A DNA stretch of 64,000 bases from Sphingobacterium phlebotomi (GTDB taxonomy: Bacteria; Bacteroidota; Bacteroidia; Sphingobacteriales; Sphingobacteriaceae): positions 1 through 64,000 of the forward strand of contig NZ_VTAV01000019.1 in the NCBI RefSeq assembly GCF_008180195.1. The letters run 5' to 3'. This document shows, one piece after another, positions 16,099-25,701 of the stretch. The translations under genes were made by a program, and so were the position numbers. The notes beneath the pieces were generated by a model. That model ran no database searches. It saw only the letters and a program-made list of their open reading frames with translations, and was not told the origin of the DNA. Each line of letters starts with the position of its first letter. Within the stretch, counting starts at the first letter, position 1.

Positions 16099-17475
16099 AT
16101 GAAAAGACTAACAAAATCAACAATTAACTTCAAAAAGTTATCATTTTTTACAATATCATTCCTAATTTTAACAACAACACAAGCAAATATTCCAAAAAAA
16201 CACACAAAAGAATCTTTTTTTACAAACAAATCCACAGACAACAAACTAAAATCAACCCCTCCTAACCGACCACATGTATTACTCGAGGTTCCATACTTGG
16301 AAAATATACGTAAGTACAGTCTATTAGATATAAACCATCGTAAACAGCAAACAGAAAAAGATTCTACATTTAGACCTTCGATTCAAATCGGTGCACTAAT
16401 ACACATGTTTGCTTCTACTCAACAAGACGGTTATTCGGCCCCACACACGGCACCAGAACCGAAATCATGGGGCAAGGGCTTTTCTTTATACCGTGCGCGT
16501 GTACTAGTAGGCGGCCAGTTATCCAAGAAAGGTAGCTTTTTTATAGAGACAGATCTGCCTTCCATTATTGGCTCGAGAAATGCTGACGGCACAAAAAACG
16601 TGAAAGTATCTCAGATTATTTTGGACGCCCAATACCAGCATGAATTCACAAACGCGTTTCAGCTTGTCGTCGGAAAACAACTCGTTTCCAACAATCGAAA
16701 CGGCCTCCAAAGTGCAGCAACGTTACTGACTAATGATTTTTCTTACTTTCAATATCCCTACAACATGTTTGAAGATAGTCCATTGCAGGGCAACTTCGGA
16801 CGGGATTTAGGCGTGAATGCACGGGGATTTCTATTTAAGGATAAATTTGAATATCGTATCGGCGTATTCACCGGTCGCATTGTAGATGAAAAAGATCCAT
16901 TGCGTTACGTTGGACGCCTCGCCTATAACTTTCTGGATAAGGATAAGGATTATTACTACGCCGGTACCAATCTCGGCCAACGGAAAGTACTTACATGGGG
17001 CCTAGGATACGACACGCAAAGCAGTTATCATAATTATAGCAGCGACCTCTTTTTAGATTATCCGGTATCGAACGACGGTTCCATAACATTGAGTGCGGCT
17101 TTTCAGTATATGTCTGGCGGCACATCAACCGGCAAATATTCTTTTGCAACATCGATACCGAAGCAAACGGTTCAATTTCTAGAGCTAGGATACTACTTCA
17201 AGAGCGCTCGCTTACAACCCTGGATCAAGTATGAAAATAACCAGGTGAAAGCCGAATCTATACAGGCTGGCGAGATTGACCTCTACCGTTTTGATAAATT
17301 GAATTCGGGATCTGTAGTTGGCGGAGGGTTAAATTACTTTTTTAACGATTTTGGAACAAACCTACGCCTCTCCTATACGACACGTAGTTATAATGTAGAG
17401 AATACAGCCACAGCAAAATTTGACAAACAGACATACGGACAGTGCTGGCTGCAACTACAGTTTTTTATTTTCTAA
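16099..17475 (+). CDS. Porin of the OprO/OprP-like type, first gene of the urea locus
   Basis: This is a 458-residue outer-membrane protein. A signal peptide (about residues 1-30) is followed by a polar linker and then a barrel with repeated alternating strands (S-L-Y-R-A-R-V-L-V-G-G-Q-L, G-S-F-F-I-E-T-D) that ends in a C-terminal phenylalanine (Q-L-Q-F-F-I-F). It resembles the phosphate-selective porin O/P family, but the substrate cannot be read from sequence. It lies 33 bp before urtA on the same strand with no terminator between, so it is probably the outer-membrane entry route for urea or short amides. The first 50 codons are unusually G-poor. Confidence 0.8.
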   Translation: MKRLTKSTINFKKLSFFTISFLILTTTQANIPKKHTKESFFTNKSTDNKLKSTPPNRPHVLLEVPYLENIRKYSLLDINHRKQQTEKDSTFRPSIQIGALIHMFASTQQDGYSAPHTAPEPKSWGKGFSLYRARVLVGGQLSKKGSFFIETDLPSIIGSRNADGTKNVKVSQIILDAQYQHEFTNAFQLVVGKQLVSNNRNGLQSAATLLTNDFSYFQYPYNMFEDSPLQGNFGRDLGVNARGFLFKDKFEYRIGVFTGRIVDEKDPLRYVGRLAYNFLDKDKDYYYAGTNLGQRKVLTWGLGYDTQSSYHNYSSDLFLDYPVSNDGSITLSAAFQYMSGGTSTGKYSFATSIPKQTVQFLELGYYFKSARLQPWIKYENNQVKAESIQAGEIDLYRFDKLNSGSVVGGGLNYFFNDFGTNLRLSYTTRSYNVENTATAKFDKQTYGQCWLQLQFFIF

Positions 17476-17508
17476 TTACACTTTGACACACCTTAAAATA
17501 TAAACGAC

Positions 17509-18777
17509 ATGAATGTTAGACTAAAATCTCTATTAAAATCCACCACTTTATTAATCGGAACAGGCGCGCTGTTACTTGCAGCTTGCAATTCAGGAAATAG
17601 TAATAAATCCGCCACGGAAACCAGTGGTGAAAATACGGTAAAGGTCGGTATTTTACATTCGCTAAGCGGCACGATGGCCATATCAGAGGTTTCGCTTAGG
17701 GATGCCGTAGAGATGGCAATCGATGAAATTAATAACGATGGTGGTGTATTGGGGAAACAGATCGAACCCGTAGTAGTCGACCCCGCGTCAGATTGGGATT
17801 TATTTGCCGAGAAATCGAAAGAACTGCTGATCGATAAAAAGGTGTCAGCCGTTTTCGGATGCTGGACTTCCGTTTCCAGAAAATCGGTGCTACCGGTATT
17901 TGAACAGCAAAATGGTCTGCTTTTTTACCCGGTACAATACGAGGGCGAGGAGAGTTCCAAAAATGTCGTATATTCAGGAGCTGTACCTAATCAGCAATTA
18001 ATCCCGGCAGCGCAATATTTAATGAGTCCTGAGGGGGGCAGCTACAAACGTTTCTATTTACTGGGCACAGACTATGTTTTCCCACGTATAGCCAATAAAA
18101 TACTAAAATCTTACTTATTGACGAATGGTGTTCCACCCGAAAACATCATCGAGGAATATACGCCGTTCCACCACCAAGATTATCAGACGATCGTGTCTAA
18201 AATCAAAAAGTTTGCCCTTGGTGGCAAAGCCTGTGTACTATCCACTATCAATGGTGATTCCAACATTCCTTTTTATAAAGAATTTGCCAATCAAGGACTG
18301 ACGGCGGTCACATGCCCTATAATGGCATTTTCGGTAGCAGAGGACGAGCTGCGGTCTATGGACACGGAATTTTTAGTAGGTCACTTGGCCGCTTGGAATT
18401 ATTTTCAGTCGATGGATACACCAGAGAACAAACAGTTCGTCGAAAATTTCAAGAAATTTTGTGACGAAAATAAATTACCTGGAGGAAGTAGCCGCGTCGT
18501 AGATGACCCGATAACGTGGGCTTATACCAATGTTTATCTATGGGCTAAAGCTGTAGAAAAAGCAGGGTCATTTGAGGTAGACAAAGTGCGCGAAGCGCTT
18601 TTGGGCCTATCGTTTGATTCTCCTGCAGGAACTGTAACAATGGACAGCAAACTAAACCACCTGGCCAAACCGGCGTTGATTGGGGAGATTAAACCTGATG
18701 GACAGTTTGATATCATATGGCAGTCGGAAGGATTGATAGAACCGCAACCCTTCTTCGATTTTGGTGGAGCAAAATAA
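17509..18777 (+). CDS. urtA: Urea ABC transporter substrate-binding lipoprotein UrtA
   Basis: This 422-residue periplasmic binding protein is anchored as a lipoprotein: signal peptide ending in L-L-A-A-C with Cys26 as the lipidation site. The mature part is a two-lobed Peripla_BP fold of the branched-chain amino acid/urea type, starting V-K-V-G-I-L-H-S-L-S-G-T-M-A-I-S-E and containing A-V-F-G-C-W-T-S-V-S-R-K-S-V-L-P-V, both strongly conserved in UrtA. It captures urea for UrtBCDE. It follows the porin and precedes urtB by 6 bp. Confidence 0.95.
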   Translation: MNVRLKSLLKSTTLLIGTGALLLAACNSGNSNKSATETSGENTVKVGILHSLSGTMAISEVSLRDAVEMAIDEINNDGGVLGKQIEPVVVDPASDWDLFAEKSKELLIDKKVSAVFGCWTSVSRKSVLPVFEQQNGLLFYPVQYEGEESSKNVVYSGAVPNQQLIPAAQYLMSPEGGSYKRFYLLGTDYVFPRIANKILKSYLLTNGVPPENIIEEYTPFHHQDYQTIVSKIKKFALGGKACVLSTINGDSNIPFYKEFANQGLTAVTCPIMAFSVAEDELRSMDTEFLVGHLAAWNYFQSMDTPENKQFVENFKKFCDENKLPGGSSRVVDDPITWAYTNVYLWAKAVEKAGSFEVDKVREALLGLSFDSPAGTVTMDSKLNHLAKPALIGEIKPDGQFDIIWQSEGLIEPQPFFDFGGAK

Positions 18778-18783
18778 GATTTC

Positions 18784-20448
18784 ATGATGACCAACAATGT
18801 ACAAGCACTAAAAACGTTTATCTGGGGAATACTATGTTGTTTCTTTTATGTAACGACATATGGTTCCCAGGATTCGATCACCGTTTTCATGCAACAGGTA
18901 GCGAATCCTTCCGGCGAGGTTGATAGATCTGAGGCAATCCAAAAATTGCTTCAACAGGACAATCCAGCTGTTTTACCTTTTTTGGCCGCCGTACAAAATT
19001 CCACTTTATATATATGGAAAGACGAGCTTGTAGTCGCTCGTAAGGATGCTGATAGACCAGAAGGATATATGGTGCTCCGAAAGTTATACCCAACATACAC
19101 CATGGTATTGGACGACGAGCAGCAACCTTTATCGGTTTCACAGGAAGAATTACAAAGCGTACCTATCGCACGTCCCGATCGTCTGTCAGTATCAGGGTTA
19201 GGCGTTCGAACAAATCTGTTCAATCCGAATACACAGATACGAGCAGCGTCCTACCTCGAGGCTCTACAATCCGATGATATAGCACCGGAACTTTTATCTT
19301 GGGCGCTCTCGCATGAGGACGACCCCAAGGTACTGGTGGCCGGACGGGAAGCATATTGTTATTTTCAGATGACGAAGGCAACAACTACCAGCGCAATAAC
19401 GGCATGGGCGGATTCCCTATATAATACTGGTGGCAACAATACACTTCAGCTCTTACAAAATTTCAGGAAACGGGACGGATTGCCTGAAGACGCATCTGCC
19501 TATCTCCTATCCAAATCAGAAAAACTGGCCGCAAAATCCGCTTGGATGGAGCGCATACAAAACGTTTTCAGCGGACTCAGTTTAGCGAGTATCCTTATTC
19601 TGATTTCGCTTGGCCTAGGAATCGTATACGGCTTAGCGGGTATCATCAACATGGCACATGGCGAATTTTTGATGATCGGTGCTTATGCGACGTTTAGCGT
19701 ACAGCTCCTTTTTTCCAATGTATTCGGAATACAATCCTCTGACTGGTTCTTTCTGGCGGCGCTGCCCCTATCGTTCATTGTAGCTGGATCGGCCGGACTT
19801 CTATTAGAAAGGCTGGTCGTGAGACGCCTTTATGCAAAACCACTTGATAGTCTGTTAGCGACCTGGGGAGTTAGTTTAATCCTTATCCAACTTGCGCGAT
19901 GGATATTCGGCGATATGACGGCTGTCAAATTGCCCGCCATACTTTCGGGTGGAATCTACATTAACCCCCAGCTCGTGCTTCCGTATAACCGATTGTTTAT
20001 CATTGTGCTGACGTTGATTATCGTAGCAATCGTGTATTGGGTTTTAATGCATACGCGTCTCGGACTTCAGATCCGCGCAGTCACCCAGAACCGTAACATG
20101 AGTGCCTGCTTAGGTATAGATACCAAACGCGTCAATGCAATCACTTTTTTCATGGGATCGGGATTAGCTGGTCTAGCTGGCTGTGCAATGACGCTGATCG
20201 GGAATGTCGTTCCCGATATGGGGCAGTCTTACATCGTCGATTCTTTCCTCATGGTCGTGATAGGTGGTGTGGGGAAAATTGTAGGCATCATTGTATCAGG
20301 ATTAGGAATTGGCATCTCGTCCAAGATCCTCGAAGCGTTTTTTGAGGCTGTATACGGCAAGGTTACCATCTTATTTATCATCATGATCTTTATGCAGTTC
20401 CGACCCAAAGGGTTATTTCCTGACAAGGGCCGGTCAGCCGAAGAATAA
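18784..20448 (+). CDS. urtB: Urea ABC transporter permease UrtB
   Basis: This 554-residue protein has a signal-like start and a non-membrane N-terminal region (to about residue 255). Many UrtB proteins have this, but simple LivH permeases lack it. The rest is a membrane part of about eight helices with the LivH-type motifs G-I-I-N-M-A-H-G-E-F-L-M-I-G-A-Y and F-R-P-K-G-L-F-P at the end. It forms half of the urea channel in the inner membrane with UrtC. The start at 18784 is M-M-T-N-N, 6 bp after urtA. Confidence 0.93.
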   Translation: MMTNNVQALKTFIWGILCCFFYVTTYGSQDSITVFMQQVANPSGEVDRSEAIQKLLQQDNPAVLPFLAAVQNSTLYIWKDELVVARKDADRPEGYMVLRKLYPTYTMVLDDEQQPLSVSQEELQSVPIARPDRLSVSGLGVRTNLFNPNTQIRAASYLEALQSDDIAPELLSWALSHEDDPKVLVAGREAYCYFQMTKATTTSAITAWADSLYNTGGNNTLQLLQNFRKRDGLPEDASAYLLSKSEKLAAKSAWMERIQNVFSGLSLASILILISLGLGIVYGLAGIINMAHGEFLMIGAYATFSVQLLFSNVFGIQSSDWFFLAALPLSFIVAGSAGLLLERLVVRRLYAKPLDSLLATWGVSLILIQLARWIFGDMTAVKLPAILSGGIYINPQLVLPYNRLFIIVLTLIIVAIVYWVLMHTRLGLQIRAVTQNRNMSACLGIDTKRVNAITFFMGSGLAGLAGCAMTLIGNVVPDMGQSYIVDSFLMVVIGGVGKIVGIIVSGLGIGISSKILEAFFEAVYGKVTILFIIMIFMQFRPKGLFPDKGRSAEE

Positions 20449-20482
20449 AATCAAATATGTACATCATTAAATTACGGCAAAC

Positions 20483-21562
20483 ATGTTATTAAAATCGGAT
20501 AAAATTATTCCTATTGTATTTTTATCGTTCTTTGCTATACTCCTCCCGCTGGGGTATAGCGCAGGGCTGATATCCGTGAACAGTATATCATTATGGGGGC
20601 GTTATTTTTGCTTTGCGATAGCTGCACTGGGCATCGACCTCATTTGGGGGTACACCGGCATCATGTCCATGTGCCAAGCCATTTTCTTTTGTCTGGGCGG
20701 ATATGGTATAGGCATGTATCTTACACTCCAGGCGGATTCATCACCCGCGTTTCTGCCTGACTTTATGTCGTGGAATAACTTAACGGAACTTCCTTTCTTC
20801 TGGATGCCTTTCCAAAACTTTATTCCTACGCTATTATTGGGACTTCTTATTCCAGCAGCTGTGGCGTTCATCATAGGATATTTTATCTTTAGAAGCCGCA
20901 TAAAAGGTGTATATATGGCTATCATTACCCAGGCGCTGGCGCTTTCGGTATACCTATTATTTTTACGCAATGAAACGAATATGGGCGGCACCAATGGTCT
21001 TACTAATTTTAAGACATTACTAGGTTTTGATCTCAGCCAGCCTGCTGTCAAATTAGGCTTATATATGGTATCCCTAGCTACGCTCGCTGGTGTATATCAG
21101 ATCTGTCGGCATATTGTTGGATCAAAGTTCGGAAAGGTGTTGCTTGCCATCCGGGATAGTGAATCTAGAGTGGGTTTTACCGCCTATAGGGTACTCCATT
21201 ATAAACTAACCATTTTTATTATTGCAGCGGTAATAGGCGCCATAGCCGGCATGCTATATGTGCCGCAGACAGGGATTATCACCCCCGGCAGAATGGATGT
21301 TAAAGCGTCCGTGGAGATGCTCATGTGGGTAGCGCTTGGTGGACGGGGCCATCTCAAAGGAGCGATCTTGGGTGCCATATCAGTCAATTGTCTGTATAGC
21401 GTCTGCACCACGGTATTCCCGGAAGGTTGGCTGTTCATTCTAGGCGTATTATACGTACTTACAGTGTTGTACTTCGATAAAGGCTTTTTAGGATTGTTCG
21501 AAAAGCTGGCTATCCGTGTGGGACTTAAGTCGCGAAAGACCGCAGCAGCACCCCTCCCCTAA
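20483..21562 (+). CDS. urtC: Urea ABC transporter permease UrtC
   Basis: This 359-residue LivM-type permease has about ten hydrophobic segments and the motifs L-S-L-C-Q-like G-I-M-S-M-C-Q-A-I-F-F-C-L-G-G-Y and E-S-R-V-G-F-T-A-Y-R-V (cytoplasmic loop that meets the ATPase). It also has W-V-A-L-G-G-R-G-H-L-K-G-A, the UrtC form of the LivM signature. It partners UrtB. It starts 34 bp after urtB and ends 15 bp before urtD. Confidence 0.93.
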   Translation: MLLKSDKIIPIVFLSFFAILLPLGYSAGLISVNSISLWGRYFCFAIAALGIDLIWGYTGIMSMCQAIFFCLGGYGIGMYLTLQADSSPAFLPDFMSWNNLTELPFFWMPFQNFIPTLLLGLLIPAAVAFIIGYFIFRSRIKGVYMAIITQALALSVYLLFLRNETNMGGTNGLTNFKTLLGFDLSQPAVKLGLYMVSLATLAGVYQICRHIVGSKFGKVLLAIRDSESRVGFTAYRVLHYKLTIFIIAAVIGAIAGMLYVPQTGIITPGRMDVKASVEMLMWVALGGRGHLKGAILGAISVNCLYSVCTTVFPEGWLFILGVLYVLTVLYFDKGFLGLFEKLAIRVGLKSRKTAAAPLP

Positions 21563-21577
21563 ATCAATAATCATAAA

Positions 21578-22348
21578 ATGATAGATATGTTATTAACAGT
21601 AAAAGATCTTTCGGTGTCCTTTGGAGGATTGCAGGCATTGAATCTCCACAATTTTTCTTTAGCACCCCGGGAACTGCGCGTCATAATAGGTCCTAACGGT
21701 GCCGGCAAGTCTACGTTTATGGATTTGCTGTGTGGTAGAACCAAAGCTGATCACGGCACCGTATTTTTCGATGGCAAGCAGATTTTGGGCATGACAGAAA
21801 TACAGATTGCGGAGATGGGCATTGGACGCAAGTTCCAAAAGCCTTCGATATTCCCGAGTTTATCAGTATATGATAATATGTTGCTGGCGACAAAAATGAA
21901 AAAGAGTGTGCTTGCCTCTCTCTTCTTCAAAATGGATAGTGCTATCGACGATAAGATACGTCACACGGCTGTACGGGTTGGTCTACACGGTGTATTAGAT
22001 AAATGTGCAGGTGAGCTTTCGCACGGACAGAAGCAATGGTTGGAAATTGCTATCGTGGTCCTGCAGGATCCGAAACTCATGCTGATCGACGAGCCTGCAG
22101 CAGGAATGTCTGATAGGGAAACGGAAAAAACCGGAGAACTACTTCTCGAATTATCGACGCAGCACGGTGTAATCGTTATAGAACACGATATGCACTTTGT
22201 CAAACAGATTGCCCAAAAAACCGTGACCGTACTTGTCAATGGACAACAGCTCACAGAAGGTACATTTGAAGAGGTAAGAAACGACCAACGTGTAATCGAT
22301 AGTTATCTCGGAAGATCGAATTCAGAACGAATAAAAGCCAGTATATGA
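21578..22348 (+). CDS. urtD: Urea ABC transporter ATP-binding protein UrtD
   Basis: This 256-residue LivG-type ATPase has Walker A G-P-N-G-A-G-K-S-T (about residues 39-47), G-R-K-F-Q-K-P-S-I-F-P-S, typical of UrtD, and the signature L-S-H-G-Q-K-Q-W-L-E, also UrtD-specific (others have L-x-Y-G-x-Q-R). The Walker B region is L-M-L-I-D-E-P-A-A-G-M. It powers urea import with UrtE and overlaps urtE by 4 bp. A second Met is at position 4; either start is possible. Confidence 0.95.
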   Translation: MIDMLLTVKDLSVSFGGLQALNLHNFSLAPRELRVIIGPNGAGKSTFMDLLCGRTKADHGTVFFDGKQILGMTEIQIAEMGIGRKFQKPSIFPSLSVYDNMLLATKMKKSVLASLFFKMDSAIDDKIRHTAVRVGLHGVLDKCAGELSHGQKQWLEIAIVVLQDPKLMLIDEPAAGMSDRETEKTGELLLELSTQHGVIVIEHDMHFVKQIAQKTVTVLVNGQQLTEGTFEEVRNDQRVIDSYLGRSNSERIKASI

Positions 22349-23058
22349 ACGAAGAAATAATATTGTCTGTCGACCGCGTGAAAGCCGCATATGGACAAAG
22401 CACCATCTTATGGTCTGTGGACATGCAGGTAAAAAAAGCAGCGGTTACTACCGTGATGGGACGCAATGGTGTTGGAAAGTCAACGCTGCTGAAAACCATT
22501 ATGGGCTTGGTCAAGACACAGGAAGGAAACATAGATTTTAATGGCACGTCCATCGTAAACCAAGCTTCCTATAAAATTGCGAAAGCTGGCGTAGGTTACG
22601 TGCCGCAGGGCAGGGAAATCATCCCTAAACTGACTGTACGCGAAAACCTACTTCTGGGGCTAGAAGCAACAGCAGACTACAAAGCCAAAATGACCGAGGA
22701 AGAAATCTATGATCTTTTCCCTGTACTCCAGGAGTTTAGAAAACGACTTGGAGGTAACCTCAGCGGCGGACAACAACAACAGCTTGCCATAGCCCGAACG
22801 CTAATCAGCGCTCCCAAACTTTTGCTCCTGGATGAGCCGACTGAAGGTATCCAACCTTCGATTGCATATGAAATAGGTGACATTATACGAAGGCTCGTAT
22901 CTGAAAAAAATCTATCTGTTTTACTGGTCGAACAGAAAATAGATTTTGCGAAGCATGTTTCCGATCATTTTTACCTTATGGATAGAGGAAAGATGATAAA
23001 AAACGGTGTAGCAGGTTTATTCGATTTCGGAGAATTACAGGAGCACATAGCGGTATAG
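22345..23058 (+). CDS. urtE: Urea ABC transporter ATP-binding protein UrtE
   Basis: This 237-residue LivF-type ATPase has Walker A G-R-N-G-V-G-K-S-T (about residues 38-46), G-Y-V-P-Q-G-R-E-I-I-P, signature L-S-G-G-Q-Q-Q-Q-L-A, and Walker B L-L-L-D-E-P-T-E-G-I-Q-P-S-I, the last being characteristic of UrtE. It is coupled to urtD by a 4-bp overlap and completes the importer. The urease structural genes follow after 37 bp. Confidence 0.95.
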   Translation: MNEEIILSVDRVKAAYGQSTILWSVDMQVKKAAVTTVMGRNGVGKSTLLKTIMGLVKTQEGNIDFNGTSIVNQASYKIAKAGVGYVPQGREIIPKLTVRENLLLGLEATADYKAKMTEEEIYDLFPVLQEFRKRLGGNLSGGQQQQLAIARTLISAPKLLLLDEPTEGIQPSIAYEIGDIIRRLVSEKNLSVLLVEQKIDFAKHVSDHFYLMDRGKMIKNGVAGLFDFGELQEHIAV

Positions 23059-23095
23059 AAATAGTATTTACAGAAATTTAAAACAGTTAAAAAGC

Positions 23096-23851
23096 ATGAA
23101 ATTATCCCCAAAAGAAATAGAAAAGCTCATGCTGCATAATGCAGGATTTGTAGCACAAAAAAGATACGCGAGAGGTATCAAATTAAATTATCCGGAATCT
23201 GTGGCGCTGATAGCCACACAGCTGCTGGAGTTCATCCGTGAAGGTGAATCCGTAAAAAACTTGATGGAGAAGGGTCGGGAAATACTTGGATTTGACGATG
23301 TGATGGACGGTGTGCCTGCATTGCTCGATACCGTTCAAGTTGAAGGTACGTTTCCTGACGGCACAAAATTGGTTACAGTGCACCAACCCATCAATCGATC
23401 GGCGATCGACAATGGTTTTGCACTCTACGGATCCGGACTTACACGAACGGGTACGGAAAAGGTAATTAACAACAGCACTACGGCTTCTCCTGGTGAATCT
23501 TTTGTAACAGCAGGAGAAATAGAACTCAATGCTAAAAAATCTACTGTAGAAATATCCGTATATAATGCTGGAAATCGCTCGGTACAGGTCGGATCTCACT
23601 ATCCGTTTATTGAAACAAACAAAGTGTTAAAATTCGATCGCCTGGCTACGCTGGGGTATAGATTAGATATTCCTTCTGGTACGGCCATCCGATTTAAGCC
23701 GGACGAAACCAAAACTGTACAACTCGTCGAAATAGGTGGCGAAAAAAAGGTGTTCGGTGCCAATGCACTGATTAACGGTTCAATCGAAGGTAGGATGCAA
23801 GAAATAGAAACCATCCTAAAAGAAAAGGGCTACATAGAAACAACCGTCTAA
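23096..23851 (+). CDS. ureA: Fused urease gamma-beta subunit
   Basis: This 251-residue protein joins two urease subunits that are separate in most bacteria. Residues 1-100 are the gamma subunit (L-S-P-K-E-I-E-K-L start, G-V-P-A-L-L-D-T-V-Q-V-E-G-T-F-P-D-G-T-K-L). From about 130 it is the beta subunit (P-G-E, I-E-L-N, V-G-S-H-Y, L-D-I-P-S-G-T-A-I-R-F). This layout resembles UreA of Helicobacter. The usual S-H-[FY]-H-F-[FI]-E is S-H-Y-P-F-I-E here, with proline replacing histidine. Together with UreC it forms the nickel urease that hydrolyses urea to ammonia and carbamate in the cytoplasm. Confidence 0.93.
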   Translation: MKLSPKEIEKLMLHNAGFVAQKRYARGIKLNYPESVALIATQLLEFIREGESVKNLMEKGREILGFDDVMDGVPALLDTVQVEGTFPDGTKLVTVHQPINRSAIDNGFALYGSGLTRTGTEKVINNSTTASPGESFVTAGEIELNAKKSTVEISVYNAGNRSVQVGSHYPFIETNKVLKFDRLATLGYRLDIPSGTAIRFKPDETKTVQLVEIGGEKKVFGANALINGSIEGRMQEIETILKEKGYIETTV

Positions 23852-23891
23852 ATCGTTTACAACATCAGATTATTTAAAAAACTTTAATAAA

Positions 23892-25604
23892 ATGGCACAC
23901 AAGATATCAAAAACAAAATATGCCGAATTGTTCGGACTGACAACGGGTGATAAAATACGTTTGGGTGACACAAACCTCATTGCTTCCGTAGAGAAAGATC
24001 TTACCGTGTATGGCGAAGAATGTATTTTCGGCGGTGGTAAGTCTGTGCGCGACGGCATGGCGCAAGCTACAGGGTTTGAGCCCGACGAAGTGCTGGATAT
24101 GATCATTACCAATGCGTTGATTATCGATCATACGGGGATATATAAGGCGGATATAGGCATCAAAGACAACCTGATCGTCGGCATAGGAAAAGGCGGAAAT
24201 CCACACATCATGGACGGTGTAGACCAACACATGATTATTGGTGCAAATACGGAAATCATTTCAGGTGAAGGAAAAATAATTACTGCCGGCGGGGTAGATA
24301 CGCACGTACATTTTATCTGCCCACAACAAGCGGAAGAAGCATTATCGAGTGGCATAACGACACTTATTGGAGGGGGTACCGGACCAACTACCGGCACACT
24401 GGCAACGACGATTACCCCCAATGCTACTTATATAAAAATGATGTTGCAGGCGACGGACACTTTTCCTTTGAACATAGGTTTCTTAGGCAAAGGTAGTTCT
24501 TCCGGACCGAAAGAATTGGAGGCACAGATAAAGGCTGGCGCAATGACACTTAAACTACATGAGGACTGGGCATCATCGGCTTCAGCTATCGACAATTGCT
24601 TATCTATAGCCGATCAATACGATGTACAGGTGTGTATCCATACGGATTCTTTGAATGAAAGTTGCTATGTCGAAGACTCAATCAAAGCGTTTAACGATAG
24701 AGCAATACATTGCTACCACATTGAAGGAGCTGGCGGCGGACACGCGCCGGATACCATCACCATGTTGGGAGAACCTAATGTACTACCGTCGTCTACGTCA
24801 CCTACTAACCCGTATACTATTAACACCGTGGATGAACACCTCGATATGCTGATGGTCTGCCACCATTTGGACAAAAGTATAGATGAGGATGTAGCATTCG
24901 CCGCGAGCCGCATCCGAAAACAGACCATTGCCGCTGAAGATGTACTGCATGATATGGGCGCCATATCCATGTTTACTTCTGATTCGCAGGCCATGGGCCG
25001 TGTTGGAGAGGTAATATGCAGAACTTGGCAGATTGCGGACAAAATGAAGATACAGCGTGGAAGCCTCCCTGAAGATAGTGAGACTGATACGGATAATTTC
25101 CGGATTAAAAGATATATTGCAAAGTACACCATCAATCCAGCAATCACACACGGATGTAGCCACCTTATCGGTTCTATTGAACCGGGTAAACTGGCAGATC
25201 TTATCGTATGGGATCCTCGTTTTTTTGGTATTAAACCTGAACTTACGCTTAAAGGAGGGACTGTTGTACAAGCACAGATGGGAGATCCAAATGGCTCTAT
25301 TGCAACGACGGAGCCGATATTTTCTAGACCAATGTACGGTGCATTAGGTAGCGCTGTAGGTAATACTTCCATCGCTTTCGTATCGCAAGCTTCGGTAGAT
25401 AACGTGGAAACTTACGGATTGAATAAAATGATCCAACCTGTACGAAATACACGAAATGTACGAAAAAAAGATATGGTCTTCAACGATGCTCTTCCAAAAA
25501 TAAAGGTTGACCCGGATACGTATGAAGTAACTGCCGATGGAACACCGATCAGCTGTGAACCGGCAGAAAAACTCCCATTGACACAGCTGTATAGCTTATT
25601 TTAG
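23892..25604 (+). CDS. ureC: Urease alpha (catalytic) subunit UreC
   Basis: This 570-residue subunit is full length for the family. Nickel ligands are all present: His138 and His140 (H-V-H-F-I-C-P-Q), the carbamylated Lys221 (T-L-K-L-H-E-D-W), His250, His276 and Asp364 (T-S-D-S-Q-A-M-G-R). The flap region V-C-H-H-L with catalytic His324 is also intact. It is predicted to be active, provided maturation proteins are made elsewhere, since no ureD, E, F or G is in this window. It lies 40 bp after the fused subunit and is followed by a strong hairpin. Confidence 0.97.
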   Translation: MAHKISKTKYAELFGLTTGDKIRLGDTNLIASVEKDLTVYGEECIFGGGKSVRDGMAQATGFEPDEVLDMIITNALIIDHTGIYKADIGIKDNLIVGIGKGGNPHIMDGVDQHMIIGANTEIISGEGKIITAGGVDTHVHFICPQQAEEALSSGITTLIGGGTGPTTGTLATTITPNATYIKMMLQATDTFPLNIGFLGKGSSSGPKELEAQIKAGAMTLKLHEDWASSASAIDNCLSIADQYDVQVCIHTDSLNESCYVEDSIKAFNDRAIHCYHIEGAGGGHAPDTITMLGEPNVLPSSTSPTNPYTINTVDEHLDMLMVCHHLDKSIDEDVAFAASRIRKQTIAAEDVLHDMGAISMFTSDSQAMGRVGEVICRTWQIADKMKIQRGSLPEDSETDTDNFRIKRYIAKYTINPAITHGCSHLIGSIEPGKLADLIVWDPRFFGIKPELTLKGGTVVQAQMGDPNGSIATTEPIFSRPMYGALGSAVGNTSIAFVSQASVDNVETYGLNKMIQPVRNTRNVRKKDMVFNDALPKIKVDPDTYEVTADGTPISCEPAEKLPLTQLYSLF

Positions 25605-25617
25605 AAATAGCGATTTT

Positions 25618-25644
25618 CAACAGAAGCCGTAGCGGCTTCTGTTG
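25618..25644. terminator. Strong hairpin after ureC
   Basis: A 12-bp perfect stem (CAACAGAAGCCG, 25618-25629, with 25633-25644) closes a 3-nt loop 13 bp after the ureC stop codon. No T-run follows, so it may be a weak terminator or an mRNA-stabilising hairpin between ureC and the sensor kinase rather than a clean end of transcription. Confidence 0.55.
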
Positions 25645-25701
25645 CATTAAAACAACGGCATGACAGCGCTGCCGTGCGTATCGGACTAAGAAAAAAATCC
25701 T

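Noticed and set aside
24713..25372. 219-codon minus-strand frame inside ureC
   Set aside because: It is antisense to a highly conserved urease gene, so it is a shadow of the codon pattern.
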